Assembly: GCA_964352025.1 (NCBI GenBank)
Contig: CAYGPZ010000012.1
Span: forward strand, 1-64,000
Source: Hirschia sp964352025
GTDB taxonomy: Bacteria > Pseudomonadota > Alphaproteobacteria > Caulobacterales > Hyphomonadaceae
Length of the DNA stretch: 64,000 bases
Direction: 5' to 3'
Shown in pieces: positions 8,255 through 17,018 of this stretch; positions within the stretch are counted from its first letter, which is position 1; the number at the start of each line of letters is the position of its first letter. Made by a program: the position numbers and the translations under genes. Below the pieces are notes generated by a model. That model saw only the letters and a program-made list of their open reading frames with translations. It did no database searches and was not told the origin of the DNA.

Positions 8255-9952
8255 CTATTTTTCGTCGTCTGTGCTCAAAGCTGCACCAAGAATATCACCA
8301 AGAGAAGCACCTGATTCGGTAGAACCATACTGCTCAACTGCTGCTTTTTCTTCGCGAATCTCTAGAGCTTTCACTGACAATCCAACGCGGCGAGACGCTT
8401 TGTCGAACTGAGTGATAAGAGCATCAATCTTGTCACCAACTGAGAAGCGCTCTGGACGCTGCTCTGCACGGTCACGAGAAAGGTCAGACTTACGGATAAA
8501 GGCAGTCATTTCCTGACCTTCATCACCGAATGATACTTCGATACCGCCAGAAGCAATTTCAGTAACCGTTACAGTCACAGTTTTGTTCTTACGGACATCA
8601 GATGTCTCGATTGGGTCACCAGTAAGCTGCTTGATACCAAGAGAAATACGCTCTTTCTCAACATCAACATCAAGAACACGTGCTTTAACAGTGTCACCTT
8701 TGTTGAAGTCTTGAATGGCTTCTTCACCAGAACGGCTCCAGTCAATATCATTGATGTGAACCATACCATCAAGCTCAGGGCCAAGACCGATAAACATACC
8801 GAACTCAGTAATACCGCGAACTTCACCTTCAACATCAGAACCAACTGGGCTTTCAGCAATGAATGCTTCCCATGGGTTGTTCTGAGTTTGCTTAAGACCA
8901 AGAGAGATACGACGCTTGTCGCTATCGACATCAAGAACCATAACTTCCACTTCTTGAGAAGAAGAGATGATTTTGCCTGGGTGTAGGTTTTTCTTAGTCC
9001 AGCTCATTTCAGAAACGTGGATAAGACCTTCAACACCATCTTCTAGCTCAACAAATGCACCGTAGTCTGTGATGTTTGTTACGCGACCAGATAGTTTCGC
9101 TCCAAGTGGGTATTTCGCTGCAACGCCATCCCAAGGGTCTGACATAAGTTGCTTCATACCTAGAGAGATACGTTGTGTGTCTGGGTTGATCTTGATGATC
9201 TGAACTTCAACTTCTTGACCAACTTCTACAACTTGGCTTGGGTGCGATACGCGCTTCCAAGACATGTCTGTGACGTGTAAAAGACCATCAATTCCGCCAA
9301 GGTCAACGAATGCACCGTAATCAGTGATATTCTTAACAACACCACGACGCTGCTCGCCCTCACCCATGTTGCAAACAATCTCTGCACGTTGTTCTGCACG
9401 AGACTCTTCAAGAACTGCACGACGTGAAACAACAATGTTACCACGTGGACGGTCCATTTTAAGAATGGCGAATGGCTGCTCTTGCCCCATTAGAGGACCA
9501 ACATCACGGATTGGACGGATGTCAACTTGAGAACCAGGTAGGAATGCGTTTACGCCGCCAAGGTCAACGGTGAAACCACCTTTAACACGGCCAACAATAG
9601 CACCCTTGATTGTTTCTTTAGCAGCGTACTGCCCTTCAAGACGGTTCCATGCTTCTTCACGACGAGCTTTGTCGCGAGAAAGAACTGCATCTCCGAGCGC
9701 GTTTTCGATGCGCTCAAGGAAGACTTCTACAAGAGCACCAACTTCAGGGCGCTTCTCATCTTGGGAAAATTCACGGGACGGAATACGTCCTTCAGTTTTT
9801 AGTCCGACATCAACAACTACAAAGTCGCTATCTACAGCAGTAACAGTGGCTGGGATAACCCGGCCTTCAATCATTGAGTTACCGGAAAAACTGTCTTCGA
9901 ACATCGCCGCAAAGTCGTCGGTGCTCGGGTTCATCGAGTCTAGGTCAGACAT
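8255..9952 (-). CDS. rpsA: 30S ribosomal protein S1
   Basis: Binds mRNA and helps load it on the 30S subunit. 565 residues from the ATG at 9952 (GGAG five bases upstream; an in-frame GTG six bases earlier is less well placed). Six S1 OB-fold repeats are visible; the later ones share the signatures NITDYGAFV(D/E)L and ISLGxKQ (for example KNITDYGAFVDLGGIDGLLH, then NITDYGAFVELEDGVEG). The first two repeats are diverged, as in other S1 proteins. Gene order cmk-rpsA-ihfB is conserved in proteobacteria. The 200 bp leader probably holds its own promoter. Confidence 0.98.
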   Translation of the reverse strand: MSDLDSMNPSTDDFAAMFEDSFSGNSMIEGRVIPATVTAVDSDFVVVDVGLKTEGRIPSREFSQDEKRPEVGALVEVFLERIENALGDAVLSRDKARREEAWNRLEGQYAAKETIKGAIVGRVKGGFTVDLGGVNAFLPGSQVDIRPIRDVGPLMGQEQPFAILKMDRPRGNIVVSRRAVLEESRAEQRAEIVCNMGEGEQRRGVVKNITDYGAFVDLGGIDGLLHVTDMSWKRVSHPSQVVEVGQEVEVQIIKINPDTQRISLGMKQLMSDPWDGVAAKYPLGAKLSGRVTNITDYGAFVELEDGVEGLIHVSEMSWTKKNLHPGKIISSSQEVEVMVLDVDSDKRRISLGLKQTQNNPWEAFIAESPVGSDVEGEVRGITEFGMFIGLGPELDGMVHINDIDWSRSGEEAIQDFNKGDTVKARVLDVDVEKERISLGIKQLTGDPIETSDVRKNKTVTVTVTEIASGGIEVSFGDEGQEMTAFIRKSDLSRDRAEQRPERFSVGDKIDALITQFDKASRRVGLSVKALEIREEKAAVEQYGSTESGASLGDILGAALSTDDEK

Positions 9953-10053
9953 CAACACTCCAAAAATATATCGTCGTTACAGGCCGGCCGGTTGTCCCGG
10001 CGGTCTCGCCACACCATGTAGCTTCAGTATTAATTCTCCACAGGAGAGTGGGC

Positions 10054-10082
10054 GGTATCCCGCTACAACCTCAATAAGTCAA
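10054..10082 (-). promoter_or_regulatory. Candidate promoter for rpsA
   Basis: Minus strand TTGACT (10082-10077), 17-base spacer, then GATACC (10059-10054). The -35 is good and the -10 weak. It lies in the 200 bp leader between cmk and rpsA. Consensus match only. Confidence 0.4.
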
Positions 10083-10154
10083 GGGTTAGAGCTAGATTCA
10101 GGGGGATTCAGGGTCGATTCAATCAGTGTTTCCCAAATAATCTGCATTTTTCCC

Positions 10155-10787
10155 TTATTGGGCGACAAAGCCATTTCCTTTGGCAAACTCTATTGCGGCA
10201 TCAAAAACAGCTGCTGGTCCCATATCCGTCGTATCTAATTGCAGTGCATCATCTGCTGGCTTCATCGGCGCGACGGCTCGTGTTTTATCTCGGATGTCAC
10301 GCTCTTTAAGTTCAGCGGTCATGTCCTCAAGGGAGATGGGCTTGCCTGCTTTTTCAAGCTCAAGACATCTACGTCGCGCACGTTCTTCAACTGACGCATC
10401 CACCCAGAATTTTATATCAGCTTCGGGACATACAACAGTCCCAATGTCCCGACCATCGAGAACAGCACCGCCCTCTTGTTGCGCAAATCCACGCTGTAGA
10501 TCAAACAAAGCCTGACGCACCTTGGGCAGAGCCGCCACTTTAGATGCAGCCTGCCCGGCCTCCGCAGTCCTTAGGTCAGCGTCTGGATATAATGAGAGAT
10601 CAAGTTTAGAGGCAATTTCCGCGCACGCATCTTCATCGCTCAAATCAACGCCAGCTAAAGTCGCCGCCACACCAGTTGCACGATAAAGCGCGCCCGTATC
10701 CATATGTGGAAGGCCAAAATGTACAGCTAGTTTTTTTGCAAGCGTACCCTTGCCCGAAGCCAGCGTTCCATCAATTGCAATTATCAT
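10155..10787 (-). CDS. cmk: Cytidylate kinase
   Basis: Phosphorylates CMP and dCMP using ATP. 210 residues with ATG at 10787. The P-loop is DGTLASGKGT (residues 6-15), where most family members have DGPAASGKGT; the substrate segment HMDTGALYRA and the DGRDIGTVVCPEAD signature follow, with the LID region ARRRCLELEKAG. It follows aroA by 5 bp and precedes rpsA, a standard aroA-cmk-rpsA arrangement linking shikimate, nucleotide and translation genes. Confidence 0.97.
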   Translation of the reverse strand: MIIAIDGTLASGKGTLAKKLAVHFGLPHMDTGALYRATGVAATLAGVDLSDEDACAEIASKLDLSLYPDADLRTAEAGQAASKVAALPKVRQALFDLQRGFAQQEGGAVLDGRDIGTVVCPEADIKFWVDASVEERARRRCLELEKAGKPISLEDMTAELKERDIRDKTRAVAPMKPADDALQLDTTDMGPAAVFDAAIEFAKGNGFVAQ

Positions 10788-10792
10788 CTTAC

Positions 10793-12109
10793 TTACCCCT
10801 GCTCAATATCCGCACCTAGGGCCTGCATATGCGCAAAGAAATCAGGATAGCTGGTTGCAACCGCCGAAATATCATCAACCGTAACCGGAGCTTTAGCAGC
10901 ACATCCCATGACTAGCGCGGACATAGCAATACGGTGGTCATGACATGCCTCAACAACGCCGCCTCCAGGCACTCCATTGCGACCACATCCTTTAACAAGG
11001 AAACCATCAGGACGTTCTTCAGCTTCGACACCATTGGCCTTGAGCATGTTTACAGTCGCCGTGATCCGGTCAGACTCTTTTACGCGCAACTCTTCGGCAC
11101 CTGTTACCAATGTGTCGCCATCCGCAAATGCTGCGAGCACACCAAATAGTGGAAACTCATCAATCATGGCAGGGACAATTGCTAGATCAGGAGACTTTGC
11201 ATTCAAAGCCGATGGCTTAGACGTGATCGTCGTGATTATCTCACCGCCAGATTCACCTGTTTTGGATACGTTAAGATCAGCACCCATTGCTTTAGCGGCG
11301 TGAACTAACCCATCACGTGTTGGGTTTTCCATAACATTAAGGACAGAAACACTTCCCTCCTGCACAAGCAGACCTGCTGCCCATAAGAAAGTCGCTGAAG
11401 ATGGGTCTCCGGGAATATCTACATCAGTAGCAGTTAGTTTTTGACCGCCTTCAAGAGACACACGGCAACCACCATCTTGTTCTTCGACATCAACCGATAC
11501 ACCAAAGGCACGTAACATACGCTCTGTGTGGTCGCGTGTTTTGCGAGGCTCATTGACGATCGTTGTGCCTTCAGCACCTAAACCTGCAAGCATGACACAT
11601 GACTTCACCTGTGCTGATGCATGTGGCGGCGTATACTCAATAGCGTTGAGCGGCGCGCCTTCCAAAGTCAGCGGAAGCTTACCTTCGTTTGATTCGTTTT
11701 TTGCGCCCATTTCCGCCAAAGGATTCAAAACGCGCCCCATTGGACGCGATCTTAAACTCACATCACCATCAAATGTCGCTTTTAATTTTTGTCCAGCGAC
11801 GAGGCCCATCATCAAACGCGCACCAGTTCCGGAATTTCCCATATCCAAAACATTGGCTGGATTTTGCAAACCCGCCTCACCCACACCGGTCACTTTCCAA
11901 CGACGCAGCGATAAACGCTCTACTTTGGCCCCACAGGCCGCCATAGCCTTGGCAGTGTCCTTTACGTCTTCACCTTCCAGCAAGCCTTCTATTACGCTTG
12001 TGCCTTTGGCCAAACCAGCAAACATCAGTGCACGGTGAGAACAGGATTTATCACCCGGCGCGCGCAATGCACCATCGAGGCGTGAAATTGGTTTAGATGT
12101 GGCACGCAT
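10793..12109 (-). CDS. aroA: 3-phosphoshikimate 1-carboxyvinyltransferase (EPSP synthase), class II-like
   Basis: Transfers enolpyruvate from PEP to shikimate 3-phosphate. 438 residues, ATG at 12109. The PEP-binding segment is APGDKSCSHRA (K21) and the second motif is DGDVSLRSRPMGRVL. The wording throughout (LLEGEDVKDTAKAMAACGA, PGDPSSATF, NVMENPTRDGL) is that of the class II enzymes such as Agrobacterium CP4 rather than the E. coli type. At the position where CP4 has the alanine linked to glyphosate insensitivity, this protein has glycine (G94 in GNSGTGARL). Divergent from the FYDLN-acid gene; cmk follows after 5 bp. Confidence 0.96.
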   Translation of the reverse strand: MRATSKPISRLDGALRAPGDKSCSHRALMFAGLAKGTSVIEGLLEGEDVKDTAKAMAACGAKVERLSLRRWKVTGVGEAGLQNPANVLDMGNSGTGARLMMGLVAGQKLKATFDGDVSLRSRPMGRVLNPLAEMGAKNESNEGKLPLTLEGAPLNAIEYTPPHASAQVKSCVMLAGLGAEGTTIVNEPRKTRDHTERMLRAFGVSVDVEEQDGGCRVSLEGGQKLTATDVDIPGDPSSATFLWAAGLLVQEGSVSVLNVMENPTRDGLVHAAKAMGADLNVSKTGESGGEIITTITSKPSALNAKSPDLAIVPAMIDEFPLFGVLAAFADGDTLVTGAEELRVKESDRITATVNMLKANGVEAEERPDGFLVKGCGRNGVPGGGVVEACHDHRIAMSALVMGCAAKAPVTVDDISAVATSYPDFFAHMQALGADIEQG

Positions 12110-12247
12110 AAAAGAATGCTCCTTTAGGGTATTGTATTAATCTTTATCTTATCACAAAAGAAATTGCTTAGATTGTCATCTAGCGCTTTACACTGGCGCA
12201 TTAACATGGCAACCGCCCGCAAAGAAATATTTTAGAGGGTTTCGAAC

Positions 12248-12715
12248 GTGTCAAAAGCAGATCTCGGTGAAAAGCAAACCTGTCCGGAATGCGAATCCAA
12301 ATTTTACGACCTTAATAAAAGACCAGCCATTTGCCCTAAATGTGGTCACACATACGATCCAATGGCTGTTATTACAGCCAAGCTAGGCAAAGAGAAAGAG
12401 GCTGAAGAGCCTGACGATGAAACAGATGACGAAAGCGATGAAGATCAGGTAAAAGTTAAGTCCGAAGATGACGATGACGAAGACGACATTGAGGAAGAAG
12501 TACCTGAAATCGACGCAGAAGCCGACACTGTGACAATCGGTGAAGACGAAGAAGACGATACACCGGGAGCCAAGCAACGCGTTGCTGAGCCAGGCGTAGA
12601 AGACGAAATCGACGAAGATGAAGCCGGCATGTCAATCGTAGAGGAAGACGAAGACCTTCCTGACCTAGACGATGATGATGACATTGACCTCGACGATGAC
12701 GGAGATCTTGTCTAA
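12248..12715 (+). CDS. FYDLN-acid family protein (TIGR02300-like)
   Basis: 155 residues with GTG start at 12248, preceded by AGAGGG. The N-terminal ~45 residues form a two-CxxC zinc-ribbon-like unit: CPEC (13-16), SKFYDLNKRPAICPKCG, the FYDLN motif that names the family. The remaining ~100 residues are almost entirely Asp/Glu with a few prolines, an extremely acidic disordered tail. The family is restricted largely to alphaproteobacteria and has no established function; the acidic tail suggests interaction with basic partners (inference). It is followed by a strong terminator and then tRNA-Ala. Confidence 0.9.
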   Translation: MSKADLGEKQTCPECESKFYDLNKRPAICPKCGHTYDPMAVITAKLGKEKEAEEPDDETDDESDEDQVKVKSEDDDDEDDIEEEVPEIDAEADTVTIGEDEEDDTPGAKQRVAEPGVEDEIDEDEAGMSIVEEDEDLPDLDDDDDIDLDDDGDLV

Positions 12716-12744
12716 TCTTTGAATGCTTTCATTTGAATACAATA

Positions 12745-12780
12745 GAAGCCCGTTCTTTTATACAAGAATGGGCTTCTTTT
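12745..12780 (+). terminator. Intrinsic terminator after the FYDLN-acid gene
   Basis: GAAGCCCGTTCTT (12745-12757) pairs with AAGAATGGGCTTC (12764-12776), 13 pairs with one G-U, loop TTATAC, followed by TTTT. It starts 30 bp after the stop codon. Confidence 0.88.
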
Positions 12781-12903
12781 AGTTTCACGCTCCGAATATT
12801 CCTATTCCAACGAATAGAAGTTCAAAAAACACTTGATCCCTGCATCAACGCGGTATACTAAACGCCCTCCTTGATCTGAAGGTATTTACTTTCGGATAGA
12901 AAT

Positions 12904-12979
12904 GGGGCCTTAGCTCAGCTGGGAGAGCGCTTCGCTGGCAGCGAAGAGGTCAGCGGTTCGATCCCGCTAGGCTCCACCA
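12904..12979 (+). tRNA. tRNA-Ala (anticodon GGC)
   Basis: 76 nt including an encoded CCA. The acceptor stem GGGGCCT pairs with AGGCTCC and contains the G3-U70 wobble that is the alanine identity element; discriminator A. D-arm TAGCTCAGCTGGGAGAGC, anticodon stem CTTCG/CGAAG with loop CTGGCAG giving anticodon GGC, T-arm with GGTTCGATCCC. The cloverleaf closes without mismatch. Confidence 0.98.
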
Positions 12980-13103
12980 TTTCCCGAACATTCGTTAGAA
13001 TCACTTTCATCACCCTGACAAATTTATCCAGTTTTCGAAAAATTTTGAGATAGATTATATCTAACCTCTCGCTTTTCCTGAAAATCTCATTACTTCTGAG
13101 GCA

Positions 13104-14267
13104 ATGCAAAAGCTAACCAATATCGATACTGCTGCCACGCTTAGACGTAGACGCATCACAAAGCCTGACAAGCCGCTATTATTAGATAGCGGTGACAGCC
13201 TTGCGGCTGTCGACATTGCTTTTGAAACATGGGGAGAGCTTTCTCCCAACAAAGATAACGTCGTATTAGTCTGTCATGCTCTGACAGGTGATCAATTTGC
13301 TGCTGGTCCCAACCCGATAACAGGCCGCCCAGAATGGTGGCCACGTATGATCGGCCCAGACCTCCCTGTCGACACAAATAGATATTACGTGATTGCAACC
13401 AATGTTCTAGGCGGCTGCATGGGCTCTACCGGGCCAGCATCACTGCACCCTGATGGCCAGCCATATGGGTTACGCTTTCCCAACATTACTATTGGCGACA
13501 TGGCACGCGCACAGTTGGCGCTACTCGACAATCTAGCAATAAAAAACGTCTTTTGTGTCATCGGCGGCTCGATGGGCGGTATGCAAGCTCTTGAAATCGC
13601 TAAGCAAGGCGGTGACCGCATAAAGACTTGCATTCCAATTGCGACCGCTGGACGACAATCCGCTCAAAACATCGGTTTTTATGAAGTTGGCCGCCAAGCC
13701 ATTATGGCGGACCCGAACTGGTGTGATGGAGCCTACCTTGCAAAAGGCACGCGGCCTGACCGCGGATTGGGTGTTGCCCGCATGGCCGCGCACATTACGT
13801 ATGTTTCGGAAGAAGCCCTAAAACAAAAATTTGATCGCCGTTTACAAAACCGAGATAAGTTCACATTCGGGTTTGATGCAGATTTTCAAATTGAAAGCTA
13901 TCTAAGATATCAAGGTGCCAGTTTTGTGGATCGCTTTGATGCTAATTCCTACCTCTACATAACCAGAGCTATGGATTATTTCGATATTTTCAGTGAAGAA
14001 GATGCGTTTAGCGCCATCACAGCAAGACTATGTGTGTTTTCATTTTCATCCGATTGGCACTACACACCCGAAGATTCAAAAACACTGGTGAGAGCCTTAA
14101 ACGCTGCGGATATTGAAACCTCTTATGTCTCCCTTGAAACGGATAAAGGGCATGATGCTTTCCTTCTTGAAGAACCGGAATTTGAAATTGCTATAGCGGG
14201 CTTTATCTCTGCTGCTGCTGATACATTTGGTGTTTCTCCTGCCGAGAAAGGTGACAACAACAAATGA
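13104..14267 (+). CDS. metX: Homoserine O-acyltransferase (MetX family)
   Basis: Activates homoserine for methionine synthesis by O-acylation; family members are annotated as acetyltransferases, though some use succinyl-CoA, which cannot be settled here. 387 residues. Alpha/beta-hydrolase fold with oxyanion segment CHALTGDQFAAG (58-69), nucleophile elbow GGSMGGMQ with S156, and the C-terminal His in DKGHDAFLLE. ATG at 13104, GAGG just upstream. The stop overlaps the metW start (ATGA), so the two are translationally coupled, the usual alphaproteobacterial metX-metW pair. Confidence 0.95.
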   Translation: MQKLTNIDTAATLRRRRITKPDKPLLLDSGDSLAAVDIAFETWGELSPNKDNVVLVCHALTGDQFAAGPNPITGRPEWWPRMIGPDLPVDTNRYYVIATNVLGGCMGSTGPASLHPDGQPYGLRFPNITIGDMARAQLALLDNLAIKNVFCVIGGSMGGMQALEIAKQGGDRIKTCIPIATAGRQSAQNIGFYEVGRQAIMADPNWCDGAYLAKGTRPDRGLGVARMAAHITYVSEEALKQKFDRRLQNRDKFTFGFDADFQIESYLRYQGASFVDRFDANSYLYITRAMDYFDIFSEEDAFSAITARLCVFSFSSDWHYTPEDSKTLVRALNAADIETSYVSLETDKGHDAFLLEEPEFEIAIAGFISAAADTFGVSPAEKGDNNK

Positions 14268-14878
14268 GTATTAATACTGGTGCGCCACGTTTTCGTCGCG
14301 ACGACCACCAAGCTATTGTGAAATACATAAATTCTGAAGACAGAATTCTTGATGTCGGATGTGGAGACGGAAAATTACTCGACCTCATCAAGTCTGAGAA
14401 AAAAGCACGTTGCCAAGGATTAGAATATTCCCAAACGGGCGTGAACATCTGCGTCACAAAGGGGCATTCGGTTGTGCAAGGTGATGCCAATGTCGATTTG
14501 GCTGTCTATCCAGACAAAGTATTTGACTGCGCAATTCTGTCAAAAACGATTCAAGAACTTGGAAATCCGGATCTTGTATTGAAAGAATTATCCCGGATAT
14601 CTAATCGGATAATCATATCTTTTAGAAATTACGGTTTTTGGCGCGCGCGCTTGTCGTTTCTTCTTGAAGGACGCATGCCGACGCCGGGGCGCGTATCTCA
14701 TTGGTATGAGGAAAGCGCAAGACGGCCATGCACCCTTCTCGACATGATTGAATTGGCTCACTCACTCGACTTAAAAGTCGCTGATGTTTCAAGTATTCCT
14801 GACAATGGGTCTGAGCTTAACAAGCTTAGCTGGATAAATTGGATGTCAGAAGAAATAATTCTAGTATTAGAAAAATAA
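14264..14878 (+). CDS. metW: Methionine biosynthesis protein MetW
   Basis: 204-residue class I SAM-dependent methyltransferase-fold protein; the SAM loop is ILDVGCGDGKLLDLI (about 28-42) and the motif SKTIQELGNPDLVLKEL follows. MetW is genetically linked to MetX and is thought to support or regulate its activity; the biochemical role is not established by this sequence. Overlaps metX by four bases. Faces the P-II gene, with an inverted repeat in the 56-bp gap. Confidence 0.94.
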   Translation: MSINTGAPRFRRDDHQAIVKYINSEDRILDVGCGDGKLLDLIKSEKKARCQGLEYSQTGVNICVTKGHSVVQGDANVDLAVYPDKVFDCAILSKTIQELGNPDLVLKELSRISNRIIISFRNYGFWRARLSFLLEGRMPTPGRVSHWYEESARRPCTLLDMIELAHSLDLKVADVSSIPDNGSELNKLSWINWMSEEIILVLEK

Positions 14879-14890
14879 GCAGCCCCCCGA

Positions 14891-14916
14891 GAGCCAACAG
14901 GTATTGCCGTTGGCTC
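14891..14916. terminator. Inverted repeat between convergent metW and P-II genes
   Basis: GAGCCAAC (14891-14898) and GTTGGCTC (14909-14916) form a perfect 8-bp stem with a 10-base loop. It lies in the gap between convergent genes, so a shared transcript end is likely, but neither side has a clear run of T. Confidence 0.5.
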
Positions 14917-14934
14917 CGGAGATTGCGCTCTTAC

Positions 14935-15279
14935 TTATCCAACAAGAGCAGCTGCATCACGCTCACCAGTACGGATACGCAATACGCTTTCAAGGTCAGA
15001 AACAAAGACCTTACCATCACCAATTTTGTTGGTGTTTGCAGCAGTTGAGATAGCTTCAACAACTTTTTCAACTAGATCAGCAGATGTAGCAATTTCTACC
15101 TTCACCTTTGGTAGTAAGCGTACTTCATATTCCGCTCCACGATATACTTCTGTTTTACCGTGTTGACGTCCATAACCACGCACTTCAGAAACTGTTACAC
15201 CAGATGCACCTACTTCAGTGACAGCATCTAGAACAGCGTCCAAACGGCTTGGTTTAAAGACTGCAGTTATTAATTTCAT
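14935..15279 (-). CDS. glnB: Nitrogen regulatory P-II family protein
   Basis: 114 residues. Trimeric signal protein that reports nitrogen and carbon status to glutamine synthetase control or ammonium transport. The uridylylation site Y51 lies in the T-loop segment VYRGAEYEVRLLPKVK, and the C-terminal signature GDGKVFVSDLESVLRIRTGE (B-loop and C-loop) is intact. ATG at 15279 with GGAGAG upstream. Neither glnA nor amtB is next to it, so GlnB and GlnK cannot be told apart; the symbol is the safer generic choice. It appears monocistronic. Confidence 0.9.
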   Translation of the reverse strand: MKLITAVFKPSRLDAVLDAVTEVGASGVTVSEVRGYGRQHGKTEVYRGAEYEVRLLPKVKVEIATSADLVEKVVEAISTAANTNKIGDGKVFVSDLESVLRIRTGERDAAALVG

Positions 15280-15360
15280 AGCGTCTCTCCTTCAAAAAAA
15301 CTTCTTCCAAAATACAGATTGTGAAAGACTAATGTCCTCACTCTCAACTCAATACTCAAC

Positions 15361-16140
15361 TTACGCAACTCGCCTCACATCATAATTTTGATTAGTCCGT
15401 GATTGGCGGGACGTTTTTTGACGGGCGATACCTGAAATCGCCTGTTTATTTCCTCTAATCGGCTGCAGATCTGGCTGCTTTGGATCAATGTAAAGTCGCT
15501 TTGTAGCTTCTACCATGATCACGCCACCAAAGCCCTTCCATGCAATCTCACCTGTTTTTTCCCAAGCTTCACTTGCCGATGTCACAAAATTCCAACCAAC
15601 TGGAGGCGCATAAAGAGCCCTCGTCCAAGCAGACGGTTGAAACATCGCTTCTTGCAGCAAATCATTTAACTGCTTCTTTGTATAAGGACGACCATGCCCA
15701 AAGGGCGTGGATTCTGCCTGCGCCCACAATCCAGAACGATTTGCCGTGACTAACAATATCCGCGCTTCGGGTGCAGCAACGCGCCATAATTCTCGTAATA
15801 ATCGCCCTGGGTTATATGCGTCTTCCAATCCATGAATGACCAAAATCCGATCAAAAACCGAGTCAGCAAATGGCAAGCTGTCATCTTCAACCAATGTTGT
15901 TGAAGAGTTCTGCGCTGATGGCCAGCAAACCGCCCCTTGGGCAGCTGGAGCAGCGCATATTGCGCGACGGGTGTCTTGCGCGTATGCATCCAAAAACTCT
16001 TGGCCATACCCAAAAGACAGGAAATCTAAATCGTCTGCGTGTGGCCAAATTGCTTCAATTCGACGCAAAATCATTTTATACGCGGCCTGCCCTAAAGGTG
16101 ACCCGTAAAAAGATTTCAACCGCCCCACTTCAACGCGCAA
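15361..16140 (-). CDS. SAM-dependent methyltransferase, class I
   Basis: 259 residues with TTG start at 16140 (GGGAGA five bases upstream; no good ATG nearby). The sequence has a diverged SAM loop FLSFGYGQEFLDAY (about 40-53), the post-loop acidic segment LVEDDSLPFADSVFDRILVIHGLEDA and a motif-II-like region LLRELWRVAAPEARILLVTANR, the pattern of the Methyltransf_11 family. The loop lacks the usual GxGxG, so substrate and even activity are uncertain. It is divergent from gloB, a neighbourhood I recall for this kind of protein in alphaproteobacteria. Target unknown. Confidence 0.75.
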   Translation of the reverse strand: MRVEVGRLKSFYGSPLGQAAYKMILRRIEAIWPHADDLDFLSFGYGQEFLDAYAQDTRRAICAAPAAQGAVCWPSAQNSSTTLVEDDSLPFADSVFDRILVIHGLEDAYNPGRLLRELWRVAAPEARILLVTANRSGLWAQAESTPFGHGRPYTKKQLNDLLQEAMFQPSAWTRALYAPPVGWNFVTSASEAWEKTGEIAWKGFGGVIMVEATKRLYIDPKQPDLQPIRGNKQAISGIARQKTSRQSRTNQNYDVRRVA

Positions 16141-16217
16141 ACGTATCTCCCTTATTTTTTAATAACGTGTAATCTAACCTTAGCTCAGTCTCATGTTTGA
16201 ATATAGGTACCAAGAAA

Positions 16218-17006
16218 ATGATAAATTCTCAGTCAAATGCACCAATAGTGTGCATGTTTGCCTGTTTAAGTGACAATTATGGTTACTTAATTCATGATCC
16301 CGCATCAAAAGAGACGATTTGCATAGATTCTCCTGACGCCAACATGATTTTGGAAACTGCTAAATCCAAAGGTTGGAAAATCACACAAATCTGGAACACA
16401 CATTGGCATGCAGATCATGCTGGTGGAAATGAAGCCATCCAAAAAGCAACGGGCTGTACAATAATAGGCCCGGAAGAAGTCAAATCTAGACTACAGGCTC
16501 CGATAGATACAATTCTTGAGGGTGGAGAAAAAATCCAGCTTGGTGAACACGACGTTCAAGTTATAGCCACACCCGGACATACACTTGGGCATATTTGCTA
16601 TTACATCCCATCAATATCTTCTGCATTTGTTGGTGACACACTCTTTTCACTTGGTTGTGGGCGCATGTTCGAAGGCCAACCAGACATGTTCTGGAACAGT
16701 CTCCAAAAAATTCGAGCCCTACCTGATGAAACAAAAATTTATTGCGCGCACGAATACACATTAAGCAATCTGGAATTTGCTGAATCTATTGATCGCGACA
16801 ACGAAGATCTATCGAAATATGGGGCAAATATTCGGCAACTTAGAAATGATAACAAGCCAACAATTCCTGCGATTTTGGGAATCGAAAAACGTTGCAATCC
16901 ATTTTTAAATGCGGATTCAGAGGAATTAAAAATTGCGGTGAACATGCAATCTGCAGATGCAAGTGATAGTTTTGCCGCTATCCGTAAGCTCAAAGATAAT
17001 TTCTAA
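16218..17006 (+). CDS. gloB: Hydroxyacylglutathione hydrolase (glyoxalase II)
   Basis: Hydrolyses S-lactoylglutathione to lactate and glutathione in methylglyoxal detoxification. 263 residues from the ATG at 16218; a TTG at 16197 would add seven residues. The metallo-beta-lactamase signature THWHADHAGG (61-70) supplies H62, H64, D66 and H67; further metal ligands lie in TPGHTLGH and FVGDTLFSLGCGRMFEG, and CAHEYTLSN marks the glyoxalase II subfamily. Divergent from the methyltransferase and convergent with the secreted protein downstream, 12 bp away. Confidence 0.95.
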   Translation: MINSQSNAPIVCMFACLSDNYGYLIHDPASKETICIDSPDANMILETAKSKGWKITQIWNTHWHADHAGGNEAIQKATGCTIIGPEEVKSRLQAPIDTILEGGEKIQLGEHDVQVIATPGHTLGHICYYIPSISSAFVGDTLFSLGCGRMFEGQPDMFWNSLQKIRALPDETKIYCAHEYTLSNLEFAESIDRDNEDLSKYGANIRQLRNDNKPTIPAILGIEKRCNPFLNADSEELKIAVNMQSADASDSFAAIRKLKDNF

Positions 17007-17018
17007 AAGGCACTAAAG

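Noticed and set aside
9570..10238. 222-codon plus-strand open frame over rpsA and its leader
   Set aside because: Antisense shadow of rpsA with no ribosome binding site and no recognisable domain.
12445..12684. Ser-rich open frame on the minus strand in the FYDLN-acid gene
   Set aside because: Complement of the Asp/Glu codons of the acidic tail; no ribosome binding site.
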